64,000 nucleotides of DNA from Morganella sibonii (GCF_040560245.1 NZ_JAKMWP010000017.1); one strand, 5' to 3'; positions 43,020-52,581 are shown, counted from the stretch's first letter. A program made the numbers and translations. The notes: generated from the letters alone by a model not told the origin.

Positions 43020-43385
43020 CGGCGTGCCCTGATGAAAGCGCAGTTGCCAGATATCCGGGGAGGTTTCTGTCCACAGGGATGAGCGGTTTGTTTCTCTGAT
43101 GCAGCGGCCTCCGGCCAGCTGAAAGCTGCGATAGGTTATTAACACACAACTGCCGCTGATTTGTGAACAGCGATAATCACCGGAATAGATGTGCTGTGCA
43201 TGCTGTACCGGTGATAACAGGTCATTCAGTGTGTCGTCTTTGTCAGCGGATACACCTGAGCGGCAAAATTCAAAGAATGCCGGATGCAGCAGGACTGAGA
43301 GCGTCTGATAATCCCCTCTGTACCACGGACGGTGCAACCGTTTCTCCTGACGAATCAGCTTTCTGAATAATTCTGTTTCATACAT
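43002..43385 (-). CDS. DUF4440 / nuclear-transport-factor-2-like protein
   Basis: 127 residues from the ATG at 43385 (GGGA nine bases upstream; the frame opens six bases earlier with a TTG). The pattern LLHPAFFEFCRSGVSADKDDTLNDLL, then VLITYRSFQ and finally SSLWTETSPDIWQLRFHQGTP, is that of the small NTF2-like DUF4440 proteins, which form a cone-shaped pocket. Function unknown. It lies 19 bases downstream of yfbR on the same strand and its stop lies inside the end of yfbS, so it may be co-transcribed with yfbR. Confidence 0.8.
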   Translation of the reverse strand: MYETELFRKLIRQEKRLHRPWYRGDYQTLSVLLHPAFFEFCRSGVSADKDDTLNDLLSPVQHAQHIYSGDYRCSQISGSCVLITYRSFQLAGGRCIRETNRSSLWTETSPDIWQLRFHQGTPSEREE

Positions 43386-43403
43386 AAACAAGTATCCCGT
43401 TCG

Positions 43404-43985
43404 TTACTGACTGATCTCATCCAGTGACAGACTGAAGCCGGGAATAAACACGTCGCGGAAATAATCCATTTCCGGGCTGCGGCGTTCTTCCAGGGTTTTT
43501 TCCAGTCTCGCTTTTGCCAGATGAAACTCAGTATTACCCGCACCAATCTCTTCCAGACACTTGAGATAAGCACACAGGGCATCTGCCTGTTTGACAATTG
43601 CCGCATCTTCCGGTGAATGCGCGTCTTCATCAATCAGCGGGGCAAAATCTGCCTGTAATTCTTCGGGGATCATGGCAATCAGTTTCTTTTGTGCCATCCG
43701 CTCGATTTTTTTGTATTCATGCGCAATCTGCGGATTGTAATACTTGATAGGCGTTGGCAGGTCACCGGTGATCACTTCGCTGGCATCATGGTACATCGCC
43801 AGCAGGGCGATTTTTTCCGGATTGAGTGTACCGCCGAATTTGCGGTTTTTAATCACGGCCAGCGCATGTGCCACAAACGCCACCTGGAGGCTGTGCTCAG
43901 AGACATTTTCCTGAATCACATTGCGCATCAGCGGCCAGCGGGTGATCAGTTTCAGACGGGAAAGGTGGGCAAAAAAGTAACTCAT
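43404..43985 (-). CDS. yfbR: 5'-deoxynucleotidase YfbR
   Basis: HD-domain phosphohydrolase that dephosphorylates deoxyribonucleoside 5'-monophosphates. From the ATG at 43985 (AGGA nine bases upstream) it has 193 residues (E. coli 199); two earlier in-frame start codons are less well placed. The metal-binding residues are H31 (NVSEHSLQVAFVAH), H66-D67 (AMYHDASEVITGDLP), and a downstream aspartate in VKQADALCAYLKCLEE. It lies downstream of alaA with a terminator between them. Confidence 0.94.
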   Translation of the reverse strand: MSYFFAHLSRLKLITRWPLMRNVIQENVSEHSLQVAFVAHALAVIKNRKFGGTLNPEKIALLAMYHDASEVITGDLPTPIKYYNPQIAHEYKKIERMAQKKLIAMIPEELQADFAPLIDEDAHSPEDAAIVKQADALCAYLKCLEEIGAGNTEFHLAKARLEKTLEERRSPEMDYFRDVFIPGFSLSLDEISQ

Positions 43986-44054
43986 AGACAACATTCCTGA
44001 CAGCAATCTGTTGATAACAAGAGCGGATATTCTGCGGTGTTCCGGGCGGGATGT

Positions 44055-44084
44055 AAATAAAAACGGCTTCCCGGGGGAAGCCGC
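44055..44084 (-). terminator. Intrinsic terminator of alaA (minus strand)
   Basis: CGGCTTCCC at 44064-44072 pairs with GGGAAGCCG at 44075-44083. On the minus strand it is followed by TTTTTATTT. Confidence 0.9.
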
Positions 44085-44099
44085 TGACAGCAGAAACGG

Positions 44100-45314
44100 T
44101 TACTGACGGTAGTGGGAGAGGAAACGCCCGAAGCGGTTAATCGCCATCTCCAGGTCGTCCTCACGCGGCAGTGTCACGATACGGAAATGGTTCGGTTCCG
44201 GCCAGTTAAAGGCAGTACCCTGTACCAGCAGCACTTTTTCCTGTAACAGCAGGTCGAGGATCATTTTCTGGTCATCGTGAATATTAAAGCGTTTGGCATC
44301 AAATTTCGGGAACATATAGAGTGCGCCCATCGGTTTGACACACGAGCAGCCCGGTATCTGGTTAATCAGTTCCCAGGCTTTGTTGCGCTGTTCATACAGA
44401 CGGCCGCCGGGATGAATAAACTCGTTGATGCTCTGATAACCGCCGATAGCGGTCTGGATAGCATGTTGCATCGGCACGTTGGCGCACAGACGCATAGACG
44501 CGAGCATTTCCAGTCCTTCGATATACCCCTTGGCGTGTTTCTTCGGCCCGTTCAGCACCATCCAGCCCTGACGGAAACCGGCGATACGGTAGGTTTTTGA
44601 CAGGCCGTTAAAAGTCACGGTCAGCAGATCCGGTGCCATTGCCGCAATTGAGTGGTGGACAGCATCGTCATACAGAATTTTGTCGTAGATTTCGTCAGCA
44701 AAAATGATCAGATCATTCTGACGGGCTATTTCGACGATCTCCTGTAACAGGTCTTTACTGTAGACAGCACCGGTCGGGTTATTCGGGTTGATCACCACAA
44801 TACCGCGGGTGCGCGGGGTGATTTTCTTCTTGATGTCCTCGATATCCGGCATCCAGCCCTGTTCTTCGTCACACATATAGTGCACGGCAGTACCGCCGGA
44901 AAGAGAGACAGCACCTGTCCATAACGGATAATCCGGTGCCGGCACCAGCATTTCATCCCCGTTATTCAGCAGCGCCTGCATGGACTGCACAATCAGTTCA
45001 GAAACACCGTTACCGATATAGACATCTTCCACTGTCATATCGCGCATGCCGCGTTCCTGATAGAACTGGACAATGGCTTTACGGGCAGAATAGAGGCCTT
45101 TTGAATCGCTGTAACCCTGGGAGCTTGGTAAATTACGGATAACATCAACCAGAATTTCGTCCGGGGCATCAAAACCAAACGGCGCCGGGTTACCGATATT
45201 CAGTTTGAGAACTTTCTGGCCTTCCTCTTCGAGACGTTTAGCCTCTTTGAGCACCGGCCCGCGAATGTCGTAACAGACATTATCGAGTTTGTTGGATTTC
45301 TTTATTATATTCAT
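44100..45314 (-). CDS. alaA: Alanine transaminase AlaA
   Basis: Pyridoxal-phosphate aminotransferase that makes alanine from pyruvate and glutamate. 404 residues (E. coli 405), class I/II fold. The PLP lysine is in FNGLSKTYRIAGFRQGW. NPNNPTGAVYS and the DEIYDKILYDD stretch are conserved, and the arginine for substrate carboxylate is in HFRIVTLPREDD. AAGG lies about ten bases before the ATG. It is divergent from lrhA across a long AT-rich region, the E. coli arrangement. Confidence 0.96.
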   Translation of the reverse strand: MNIIKKSNKLDNVCYDIRGPVLKEAKRLEEEGQKVLKLNIGNPAPFGFDAPDEILVDVIRNLPSSQGYSDSKGLYSARKAIVQFYQERGMRDMTVEDVYIGNGVSELIVQSMQALLNNGDEMLVPAPDYPLWTGAVSLSGGTAVHYMCDEEQGWMPDIEDIKKKITPRTRGIVVINPNNPTGAVYSKDLLQEIVEIARQNDLIIFADEIYDKILYDDAVHHSIAAMAPDLLTVTFNGLSKTYRIAGFRQGWMVLNGPKKHAKGYIEGLEMLASMRLCANVPMQHAIQTAIGGYQSINEFIHPGGRLYEQRNKAWELINQIPGCSCVKPMGALYMFPKFDAKRFNIHDDQKMILDLLLQEKVLLVQGTAFNWPEPNHFRIVTLPREDDLEMAINRFGRFLSHYRQ

Positions 45315-46053
45315 CTGTTCAGGACCTTAGCGCGTTAATCTTGTATTTAATCAGGCAAAACCCGTTATAACCCACTGTACTCTTACCGTCAGGGCTTTTG
45401 AAGCCGGTAAACGTCTTTTGGTGAAAAACAACAGAATTTGTTTTGGAAAGGATCGGGAGTGCCGGTTAATTATTGATATGTCGGAGTGTTATTCTTGTTT
45501 TTGCGCTTAATGCGGATGTTGTGACTGGTGTGCGGGTGGTTACGGAGTTTTGTAAAGTTATCTATCGGAAGATCATAATTAGTAAAGTAATACAGTGTTT
45601 TTACTAAATGGTCAGCAGTTGTTGAAATTGTATAATCTTTTCTTATATATTAACCTATGATGCTGGTAATTATTAGTAGTATAACTAATGAGATTTCACG
45701 GCATAATCTGGTTTTAAGAGTATTTGACCTTAAATTTGCAGAATAATCAGATTTATCCTGCAGCAGGACGAATTCGCAGCATGCATTTTTATAAGTTACA
45801 AATTGTCTTGTTTCGCAATGTTCGGAAAACAATGCTGTAGGTTACGAAAAATTTGTGTGTTTGTATAGCAGGCCTGCTGTTTTACCATGCTGCATTACAT
45901 AATGGAGTTACTCACAGTTACGTATTTTTGTTAGTGTTAGTTATGTTTTACTCTACCCTGATATATAGGGTAATGTCTTAGTTGGCTAAGCTATTTTTCA
46001 TGCCAATAAACACCAGGTAGTTATTAAAAATCAAAATTAGTGAAGAAAAAACA
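45315..46053. other. Long AT-rich alaA-lrhA intergenic region
   Basis: 739 bp without a convincing gene, AT-rich and likely to bind nucleoid proteins. A small inverted repeat CTTAG-TTGG-CTAAG lies at about 45977-45990, near lrhA. E. coli also has a long untranslated region before lrhA, so a long leader is plausible. Confidence 0.5.
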
Positions 46054-46965
46054 ATGATAAATTCAAACCGTCCAGTGTTAAATTTGGATCTCGACCTGCT
46101 GCGGACATTTGTGGCAGTCGCAGATCTGAACACCTTCGCGGCGGCAGCAGCGGCAGTATGCCGTACTCAGTCTGCCGTCAGTCAGCAAATGCAGCGTCTC
46201 GAGCAGCTCGTCGGGCGTGAACTGTTTGCGCGCCATGGCCGTAACAAGTTACTGACCGATCACGGGTTACAACTGTTAGGTTATGCCCGTCAAATCCTGC
46301 GTGCAAATGATGATGCCACCGCATCACTGGCATACAACGATGCAGAAGGGGAGTTACGCATCGGGGCATCCGATGATTCCGTGGACTCACTGCTGCCTTT
46401 CTTACTCAACCGTATTGCTTCGGTATACCCGCGTATGGCCGTTGATGTCCGCATCAAACGCAGCCAGTACATTGAAGGTATGCTGGATAACCACGAAATT
46501 GATCTGGCGCTGACCACCGCGCGGATCGCTCATCACCCGCGTACTGCCCTGCGTACCGCACCGGTATTGTGGCACTGTGCGCCTGATTTCCAGTTACAGC
46601 CGAATGAGCCGATTCCGCTGGTGGTGATGGATGAAACTAACCCGTTCCGCCATCTCGCGGCGGAAACACTGGATGAGGCAGGGGTACCGTGGCGTGTTGC
46701 TTATGAGGCCGCATCACTTTCTGCTGTCCGTGCAGCCGTGAATGCCGAAGTCGGGATCACCGCCCGTCCGCTGGAAATGCAGAATGCCGACCTGCGCATT
46801 CTGAGTGTCAGCGAAGGGCTGCCGCGCCTGCCGGAAATTCAGTACTGGTTATACCGTAACAGTGACGAGCAGAGCGAGTCAGTGCTGACAGTGTACCAGG
46901 CTATTGAAAACAAAAAGACACCGTATACCGTCACACCGGCGGACGATGATAAAGCAGCAGAGTAA
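46054..46965 (+). CDS. lrhA: LysR-type regulator LrhA (HexA/PecT group)
   Basis: Regulator of motility, adhesion and virulence in enterobacteria (represses flhDC in E. coli). 303 residues (E. coli 312). The winged helix-turn-helix covers about 9-66 (LLRTFVAVADLNTFAAAAA, then TQSAVSQQMQRLEQLVG) and is nearly identical to E. coli. The effector domain (about 95-290) is more diverged. The chain is truncated by about ten residues relative to E. coli at the C terminus. It lies upstream of the nuo operon, as in E. coli, with a strong terminator between them. Confidence 0.94.
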   Translation: MINSNRPVLNLDLDLLRTFVAVADLNTFAAAAAAVCRTQSAVSQQMQRLEQLVGRELFARHGRNKLLTDHGLQLLGYARQILRANDDATASLAYNDAEGELRIGASDDSVDSLLPFLLNRIASVYPRMAVDVRIKRSQYIEGMLDNHEIDLALTTARIAHHPRTALRTAPVLWHCAPDFQLQPNEPIPLVVMDETNPFRHLAAETLDEAGVPWRVAYEAASLSAVRAAVNAEVGITARPLEMQNADLRILSVSEGLPRLPEIQYWLYRNSDEQSESVLTVYQAIENKKTPYTVTPADDDKAAE

Positions 46966-47018
46966 TGCTGTCATAATCTGACGCGGAACAGACATAATTT
47001 GTGACAGTCAGACACACC

Positions 47019-47047
47019 GCCGGGGGATAATTTCCCCCGGCTTTTTT
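47019..47047 (+). terminator. Intrinsic terminator after lrhA
   Basis: Nine-pair perfect stem: GCCGGGGGA at 47019-47027 with TCCCCCGGC at 47033-47041, then six T. Confidence 0.93.
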
Positions 47048-47234
47048 GTATCCTCTCCCCCCGTACAGAAATCTCATATAAATGTTAACAGCATCACGCC
47101 GTGTTCAGGTTTTTGATGTTGTTTTAAGCGCCGCATCGCAGTTTTGTTTACTTGTTTGTTACAATGTTAACAAAACACATGTTCTGTGATTGCCAAAATT
47201 AACAGCGCTCATTACATTGCAATAAAACTTTGTT

Positions 47235-47263
47235 AAAAACCTGACTATATTTATCAGGTTTTT
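47235..47263. terminator. Terminator-like hairpin in the nuo leader
   Basis: Ten-pair perfect inverted repeat, AAAAACCTGA and TCAGGTTTTT with a nine-base loop. It lies 190 bp beyond the lrhA terminator with no gene between, so it may end a short RNA or act as an attenuator. Confidence 0.5.
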
Positions 47264-47307
47264 ATAAATGGTTATGAATTAATCATTTGTTAAATAATTT
47301 TCAGCCA

Positions 47308-47329
47308 AACTGTGATTGAGATCATAAAT
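47308..47329. promoter_or_regulatory. CRP-like site upstream of nuoA
   Basis: TGTGA at 47311-47315 and TCATA at 47322-47326 with six bases between, flanked by A/T, fit the CRP pattern TGTGA-N6-TCACA with two mismatches in the second half. The nuo operon of E. coli is controlled by ArcA, NarL, FNR, IHF and catabolite state, so the function is plausible but unproven. Confidence 0.4.
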
Positions 47330-47642
47330 ATTGACCCTGTTTACCGATGGAAAGACAGGTTTTTCCTGAGATAATGGGTTAGTAAAAGCGATGTATCAGT
47401 TAATATAATAAAGTTAATTTTCAATTTGGTTACTTACTGACACGTTTTAGCGATAAAGTCGCACGACGGGTTAATCTTAAGTTGATAGTTTGTAACAAAA
47501 TCTGGAAGAGCGGGGAACAATCCGGGTGACCGGCTTTCTCATCACGATAAGTGTTGTATCCGCCATTAAGTTGTTCCTCTCGTGTGTCGCTGTGGTGCTG
47601 TATGCAGGTACGGCAGGCAACACCACCTTTAATGAGTAAGCA

Positions 47643-48089
47643 ATGAGTATGTCAACAGCCACTGAAGTTCTGGCCCATAACTGGGCATTTGCCATCTATC
47701 TTTTAGGTGCTCTCGGGTTATGTGCATTTATGTTGCTGGGCGCCCGTTATCTCGGGGGCCGTGCAAAAGCACGCGCCAAACATCTCCCTTACGAATCAGG
47801 TATTGACTCGGTCGGCAGCGCACGCCTGCGGATGTCCGCGAAGTTCTACCTGGTTGCCATGTTTTTCGTGATTTTCGATGTTGAAGCCTTATACCTGTTT
47901 GCCTGGTCTGTTTCGGTCAGAGAAACAGGCTGGATAGGGTTCACCGAAGCCGCAATCTTTATTCTGGTGTTATTGGCAGGGCTTTTCTATCTGGCACGTA
48001 TCGGCGCGCTGGACTGGACACCTGTACGTTCACGCCGCGAGGTGAAACACCCGAGCGTTGTGAACAAAATCAATAACAATCAACCGTAG
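47643..48089 (+). CDS. nuoA: NADH-quinone oxidoreductase subunit A
   Basis: Membrane subunit of respiratory complex I, which passes electrons from NADH to quinone and pumps protons. 148 residues (E. coli 147). Three hydrophobic helices, at about 15-37, 66-88 and 97-118. The conserved KHLPYESGIDSVGSARLRMSAKFYLVAMFFVIFDVEALYLF has the acidic pair that helps form the E-channel. It is the first gene of the 13-gene nuo operon. Confidence 0.96.
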   Translation: MSMSTATEVLAHNWAFAIYLLGALGLCAFMLLGARYLGGRAKARAKHLPYESGIDSVGSARLRMSAKFYLVAMFFVIFDVEALYLFAWSVSVRETGWIGFTEAAIFILVLLAGLFYLARIGALDWTPVRSRREVKHPSVVNKINNNQP

Positions 48090-48107
48090 TCAATAGTGAG
48101 GCACAAG

Positions 48108-48782
48108 ATGGATTATACGCTCACCCGCATCGATCCAAACGGTGAGAATGACCGTTATCCCCTGCAAAAACAAGAGGTTGTCAGTGACCCGCTTGAGCAG
48201 CACGTTCACCGCAGCGTGTATATGGGGAAACTCGAACATGCATTACACGATATGGTTAACTGGGGCCGTAAAAACTCCCTGTGGCCGTTTAACTTCGGTC
48301 TTTCCTGCTGTTACGTAGAGATGGTGACCTCCTTCACGGCAGTACATGACGTCGCCCGTTTTGGTGCGGAAGTACTGCGTGCCTCGCCGCGTCAGGCGGA
48401 CTTTATGGTTGTGGCCGGAACCTGCTTTACCAAAATGGCTCCGGTTATTCAGCGTCTGTATGACCAGATGCTGGAACCAAAATGGGTTATCTCCATGGGC
48501 GCCTGTGCCAACTCGGGCGGTATGTATGACATTTACTCCGTGGTACAGGGTGTCGATAAATTCATTCCGGTGGATGTGTATATCCCGGGCTGCCCGCCGC
48601 GTCCTGAAGCTTATATGCAGGCGCTGATGCTGTTACAGGAATCTATCGGAAAAGAGCGCCGCCCGCTGTCGTGGGTGGTGGGTGATCAGGGTGTTTACCG
48701 CGCCAATATGCAGTCAGAAAAAGAACGAAAACGCGGTGAACGGATTGCAGTGACAAACCTGCGCTCCCCGGACGAAATTTAA
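48108..48782 (+). CDS. nuoB: NADH-quinone oxidoreductase subunit B
   Basis: Peripheral-arm subunit carrying the terminal 4Fe-4S cluster N2, which donates electrons to quinone. From the ATG at 48108 (GAGG upstream) it has 224 residues (E. coli 220). The N2 ligands are C67, C68, C133 and C162 (LSCCYVEM, GACANSGG, GCPPRPE). A four-residue insertion near residue 44 (KLEHALHDMV) distinguishes it from E. coli. Confidence 0.97.
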   Translation: MDYTLTRIDPNGENDRYPLQKQEVVSDPLEQHVHRSVYMGKLEHALHDMVNWGRKNSLWPFNFGLSCCYVEMVTSFTAVHDVARFGAEVLRASPRQADFMVVAGTCFTKMAPVIQRLYDQMLEPKWVISMGACANSGGMYDIYSVVQGVDKFIPVDVYIPGCPPRPEAYMQALMLLQESIGKERRPLSWVVGDQGVYRANMQSEKERKRGERIAVTNLRSPDEI

Positions 48783-48857
48783 GGCTTTCGGGCCACCGGG
48801 CGCAATATTTGCAATGTGTTGCGTCCATTGAACCCTGAACAACTGTTGTGGTGAAGA

Positions 48858-50657
48858 ATGATGACAGAAAGTAATACGCAGACCGCACAGCGTCCCGCGT
48901 GGCAGACTCATGATTACCTGGATGATCCGGTTATTGAGGAACTGCGCCGTAAGTTCGGTCCTGACGCATTTACGGTTCAGCCGACACGTACCGGGATGCC
49001 GGTCGTCTGGGTGAAGCGTGAGCAGCTTCCGGAAGTACTGTTTTATCTTAAATCGCTGCCGAAACCGTATGTGATGCTGTTCGATCTGCACGGGACGGAT
49101 GAGCGCCAGCGCACCCACCGCGAAGGTCTGCCTGCGGCGGACTATTCCGTGTTTTATCACCTGATTTCCATTGAGCGTAACCGCGACATCATGCTCAAAG
49201 TGGCGCTGAGTGAAAACGACCTGCATGTGCCGACGGTGATCTCCGCGTTCCCGAATGCGAACTGGTATGAGCGCGAAACCTGGGAAATGTTCGGCATTAT
49301 TATCGACGGGCACCCGAATCTGCGCCGCATTATGATGCCGCCGACCTGGGAAGGGCATCCGCTGCGTAAAGATTACCCGGCGCGGGCAACGGAATTTGAT
49401 CCGTTTGTTCTGACCAAACAGAAAGAAGATCTGGAAATGGAGGCGCTGACCTTCAAACCGGAAGAGTGGGGCATGAAACGCGGCAATGAGAACGAGGACT
49501 TTATGTTCCTGAACCTCGGCCCGAACCACCCGTCTTCCCACGGTGCATTCCGTATCATCTTACAGCTCGACGGTGAAGAGATTGTCGACTGCGTGCCGGA
49601 TATCGGTTATCACCACCGCGGTGCGGAAAAAATGGGTGAGCGCCAGTCATGGCACAGCTACATTCCGTACACCGATCGCATCGAATACCTCGGCGGCTGC
49701 GTCAACGAAATGCCGTATGTGCTGGCGGTGGAAAAACTGGCGGGCATTGAGGTTCCGGCGCGTGTGGATGTGATCCGCGTGATGCTGTCAGAGCTGTTCC
49801 GCATTAACAGTCACCTGCTGTATATCAGTACGTTCATTCAGGATACCGGGGCGATGACGCCGGTCTTCTTTGCCTTTACCGACCGTCAGAAGATTTATGA
49901 TGTGGTGGAAGCCATCACCGGTTTCCGTATGCATCCGGCCTGGTTCCGTATCGGTGGTGTGGCGCACGATCTGCCGAAAGGCTGGGATCGCCTGCTGCGC
50001 GATTTCCTCGACTGGATGCCGAAACGTCTGGAATCCTATGTCACTGCCGCACTGAAAAACTCCATTCTCAAAGGCCGTTCTGTCGGTGTTGCTGCTTACA
50101 ATGCGAAAGAAGCCCTCGACTGGGGCGTGACCGGTGCCGGTCTGCGTGCGACCGGGATTGACTTTGACGTGCGTAAATGGCGTCCGTACTCCGGTTATGA
50201 GAATTTCGATTTTGAAGTGCCTGTTGCCGCCAACGGCGACTGTTATGACCGTGTGATGCTGAAAGTGGAAGAAGTGCGCCAGAGTCTGCGCATTCTGGAA
50301 CAGTGCCTGAAAAACATGCCTGAAGGGCCGTTCAAAGCGGATCACCCGCTGACCACGCCGCCGCCGAAAGAGCGCACCTTACAGCACATTGAAACCATGA
50401 TTAACCATTTCCTCCAGGTGTCATGGGGTCCGGTGATGCCGGCTCAGGAATCGTTCCAGATGATTGAGGCGACAAAAGGAATTAACAGCTATTACCTGAC
50501 CAGTGACGGCAGTACCATGAGTTACCGTACCCGAATCCGTACACCAAGTTACGCCCATTTGCAGCAGATCCCGTCAGTGATCAGCGGCAGTCTGGTGTCT
50601 GACCTGATTGTGTACCTCGGAAGTATCGATTTCGTTATGTCGGATGTGGATCGCTGA
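48858..50657 (+). CDS. nuoC: NADH-quinone oxidoreductase fused subunit C/D
   Basis: Fused NuoC (about 1-190) and NuoD (about 205-599), as in E. coli and relatives; in many bacteria they are two genes. NuoD lines the quinone cavity next to cluster N2. 599 residues (E. coli 596-600). Recognisable blocks are DLFGI-like ETWEMFGIIIDGHPNLRRIMMPPTWEGHPLRKDYP in NuoC and LGPNHPSSHGAFRI in NuoD, whose histidines contact quinone. Two consecutive ATGs (48858 and 48861) are both possible. Confidence 0.96.
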   Translation: MMTESNTQTAQRPAWQTHDYLDDPVIEELRRKFGPDAFTVQPTRTGMPVVWVKREQLPEVLFYLKSLPKPYVMLFDLHGTDERQRTHREGLPAADYSVFYHLISIERNRDIMLKVALSENDLHVPTVISAFPNANWYERETWEMFGIIIDGHPNLRRIMMPPTWEGHPLRKDYPARATEFDPFVLTKQKEDLEMEALTFKPEEWGMKRGNENEDFMFLNLGPNHPSSHGAFRIILQLDGEEIVDCVPDIGYHHRGAEKMGERQSWHSYIPYTDRIEYLGGCVNEMPYVLAVEKLAGIEVPARVDVIRVMLSELFRINSHLLYISTFIQDTGAMTPVFFAFTDRQKIYDVVEAITGFRMHPAWFRIGGVAHDLPKGWDRLLRDFLDWMPKRLESYVTAALKNSILKGRSVGVAAYNAKEALDWGVTGAGLRATGIDFDVRKWRPYSGYENFDFEVPVAANGDCYDRVMLKVEEVRQSLRILEQCLKNMPEGPFKADHPLTTPPPKERTLQHIETMINHFLQVSWGPVMPAQESFQMIEATKGINSYYLTSDGSTMSYRTRIRTPSYAHLQQIPSVISGSLVSDLIVYLGSIDFVMSDVDR

Positions 50658-50659
50658 TT

Positions 50660-51208
50660 ATGCAAGAACTGAACCCTGAAGCAAAAAAAGCACTGCAAGG
50701 CGCAGTGAATGCGGCGCAGCCAGCCGGAAAACAACCTGATTTTGTGCTGAGTGACGAAGAGCGCGCCGAAATCGAAGCGGAAAAACACCATTATGAAGAT
50801 CCGCGTGCCGCCTCTATCGAAGCGCTGAAAATTGTCCAGAAACACCGTGGCTGGGTGGAAGACGGCGCGATTTACGCCATCAGCGATGTGCTGGGCATCC
50901 CGGCAAGTGACGTGGAAGGTGTGGCGACATTCTACAGCCAGATCTACCGCCAGCCGGTCGGCCGTCACGTGATCCGTTACTGTGACAGTGTGGTGTGCCA
51001 TATCACCGGTTATCAGGGGATCAAGGCCGCACTTGAGCGCAAACTGAATATTCAGCCGGGACAGACAACCGCCGACGGCCGCTTTACGCTGCTGCCGACC
51101 TGCTGCCTCGGAAACTGTGACAAAGGGCCGACCATGATGGTTGATGAAGATACCCACAGTCACGTGACGCCTGAAGCCATTGAAACGTTACTGGAGCAGT
51201 ATCCATGA
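50660..51208 (+). CDS. nuoE: NADH-quinone oxidoreductase subunit E
   Basis: 24-kDa-type subunit of the NADH-oxidising module, with a 2Fe-2S cluster (N1a). 182 residues, longer than E. coli (166) because of a charged N-terminal extension of about 15 residues. The cluster cysteines lie in RYCDSVVCHITG and TCCLGNCDKGP. It starts two bases after the nuoC stop and its end overlaps nuoF by four bases (ATGA). Confidence 0.96.
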   Translation: MQELNPEAKKALQGAVNAAQPAGKQPDFVLSDEERAEIEAEKHHYEDPRAASIEALKIVQKHRGWVEDGAIYAISDVLGIPASDVEGVATFYSQIYRQPVGRHVIRYCDSVVCHITGYQGIKAALERKLNIQPGQTTADGRFTLLPTCCLGNCDKGPTMMVDEDTHSHVTPEAIETLLEQYP

Positions 51209-52557
51209 CAGTGAAAACGGTTTGCCGTACTGCGGAAACCCATCCTCTCACCTGGCGGTTGCGCGACGACCATCAGCCGGTGTGGCTGGATGAATACCGC
51301 AGTAAAAACGGTTATGCGGGGGCGGAACGCGCCCTGAAAGGCATGGCACCGGATGAGATCACCGGTCTCGTCAAAGACGCGGGTCTGAAGGGCCGCGGCG
51401 GTGCGGGGTTCTCCACGGGTCTGAAGTGGAGCCTGATGCCGAAAGACGAGAGCATGAATATCCGTTACCTGCTGTGTAACGCCGATGAAATGGAGCCTGG
51501 CACCTACAAAGACCGGCTTCTGATGGAACAACTGCCGCACCTGCTGGTGGAAGGGATGCTGATCAGCGCCTTTGCCCTGAAAGCATACCGGGGCTATATC
51601 TTCCTGCGCGGCGAGTACATTGAGGCAGCGAAACACCTGCGTCATGCCATTGAAGAAGCGAAAGCTGCCGGTCTGCTGGGAAAAAATATCCTCGGCAGCG
51701 GGTTTGATTTCGAGCTGTTTGTGCACACCGGTGCCGGGCGTTATATCTGCGGGGAAGAAACCGCACTGATTAACTCCCTGGAAGGCCGCCGCGCCAATCC
51801 GCGCTCCAAACCGCCGTTCCCGGCCAGTTCCGGGGTATGGGGAAAACCGACCTGTGTCAACAACGTCGAAACCCTGTGTAACGTGCCGGCGATTCTGGCA
51901 CACGGCAAAGAGTGGTACATCGGTCTGAGCGAAGGCAAAAGCACCGATGCCGGGACCAAACTGATGGGCTTTTCCGGCCGGGTGAAAAATCCGGGTGTCT
52001 GGGAACTGCCGTTCGGCACCACTGCCCGCGAGATCCTGGAGGATTACGCCGGGGGCATGCGTGACGGACTGACCTTAAAAGCCTGGCAGCCGGGCGGTGC
52101 GGGAACGGACTTCCTGACACAGGATCATCTTGATTTACCAATGGATTTCGAACATATCGGCAAAGCGGGCAGCCGTCTGGGAACGGCGCTGGCGATGGCG
52201 GTGGATAATGAAATCAACATGGTGTCACTGACCCGTAACCTCGAAGAATTTTTTGCCCGTGAATCCTGCGGCTGGTGTACACCGTGCCGTGACGGACTGC
52301 CGTGGAGCGTGAAAATTCTGCGCGCAATAGAAAAAGGGGAAGGCCAGCCGGGAGACATTGAGACATTAGAGCAATTATGTCGTTTCCTCGGACCGGGTAA
52401 AACCTTCTGCGCACACGCGCCGGGCGCGGTAGAGCCGTTACAGAGTGCGATCAAATATTTCCGTGATGAGTTTGAAGCGGGGATCGTACAGCCGGTTTAC
52501 GGCAACGTGCAGACCATTGCCGGGATACAGCCTAACCTGCTGAAGCAGCGCTGGTGA
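51205..52557 (+). CDS. nuoF: NADH-quinone oxidoreductase subunit F
   Basis: Flavoprotein that binds NADH and FMN and carries 4Fe-4S cluster N3. 450 residues (E. coli 445). FMN/NADH-binding glycines are in GLKGRGGAGFSTGLKW and YICGEETALINSLEG. The cluster cysteines are in ESCGWCTPCRDG and a later Cys in LGPGKTFCAHAPGA. Overlaps nuoE by four bases; a 50-bp gap with a hairpin separates it from nuoG. Confidence 0.97.
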   Translation: MTVKTVCRTAETHPLTWRLRDDHQPVWLDEYRSKNGYAGAERALKGMAPDEITGLVKDAGLKGRGGAGFSTGLKWSLMPKDESMNIRYLLCNADEMEPGTYKDRLLMEQLPHLLVEGMLISAFALKAYRGYIFLRGEYIEAAKHLRHAIEEAKAAGLLGKNILGSGFDFELFVHTGAGRYICGEETALINSLEGRRANPRSKPPFPASSGVWGKPTCVNNVETLCNVPAILAHGKEWYIGLSEGKSTDAGTKLMGFSGRVKNPGVWELPFGTTAREILEDYAGGMRDGLTLKAWQPGGAGTDFLTQDHLDLPMDFEHIGKAGSRLGTALAMAVDNEINMVSLTRNLEEFFARESCGWCTPCRDGLPWSVKILRAIEKGEGQPGDIETLEQLCRFLGPGKTFCAHAPGAVEPLQSAIKYFRDEFEAGIVQPVYGNVQTIAGIQPNLLKQRW

Positions 52558-52581
52558 TCCCTTACGGATTTTTCGTTTAAC

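Larger units (their letters stand above)
47048..47642 (+). other. nuo upstream regulatory region
   Basis: 595 bp, AT-rich, before nuoA. It contains a palindrome TTTGTTA-N6-TAACAAA at 47155-47174, a terminator-like inverted repeat (AAAAACCTGA at 47235-47244 with TCAGGTTTTT at 47254-47263), and a CRP-like site at 47308-47329. The nuoA start has only a weak ribosome-binding site. No protein-coding frame is convincing. Confidence 0.55.

Noticed and set aside
45650..45832. 60-codon minus-strand frame in the alaA-lrhA gap
   Set aside because: No ribosome-binding site and no recognisable features, in AT-rich DNA where chance frames are common.
47399..47420. ArcA box from repeated GTTAA motifs before nuoA
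   Set aside because: The spacing between repeats (14 bases) does not fit the 11-base spacing of ArcA direct repeats.
47477..47695. 72-codon minus-strand frame overlapping the start of nuoA
   Set aside because: It runs antisense into nuoA and its composition does not look coding.
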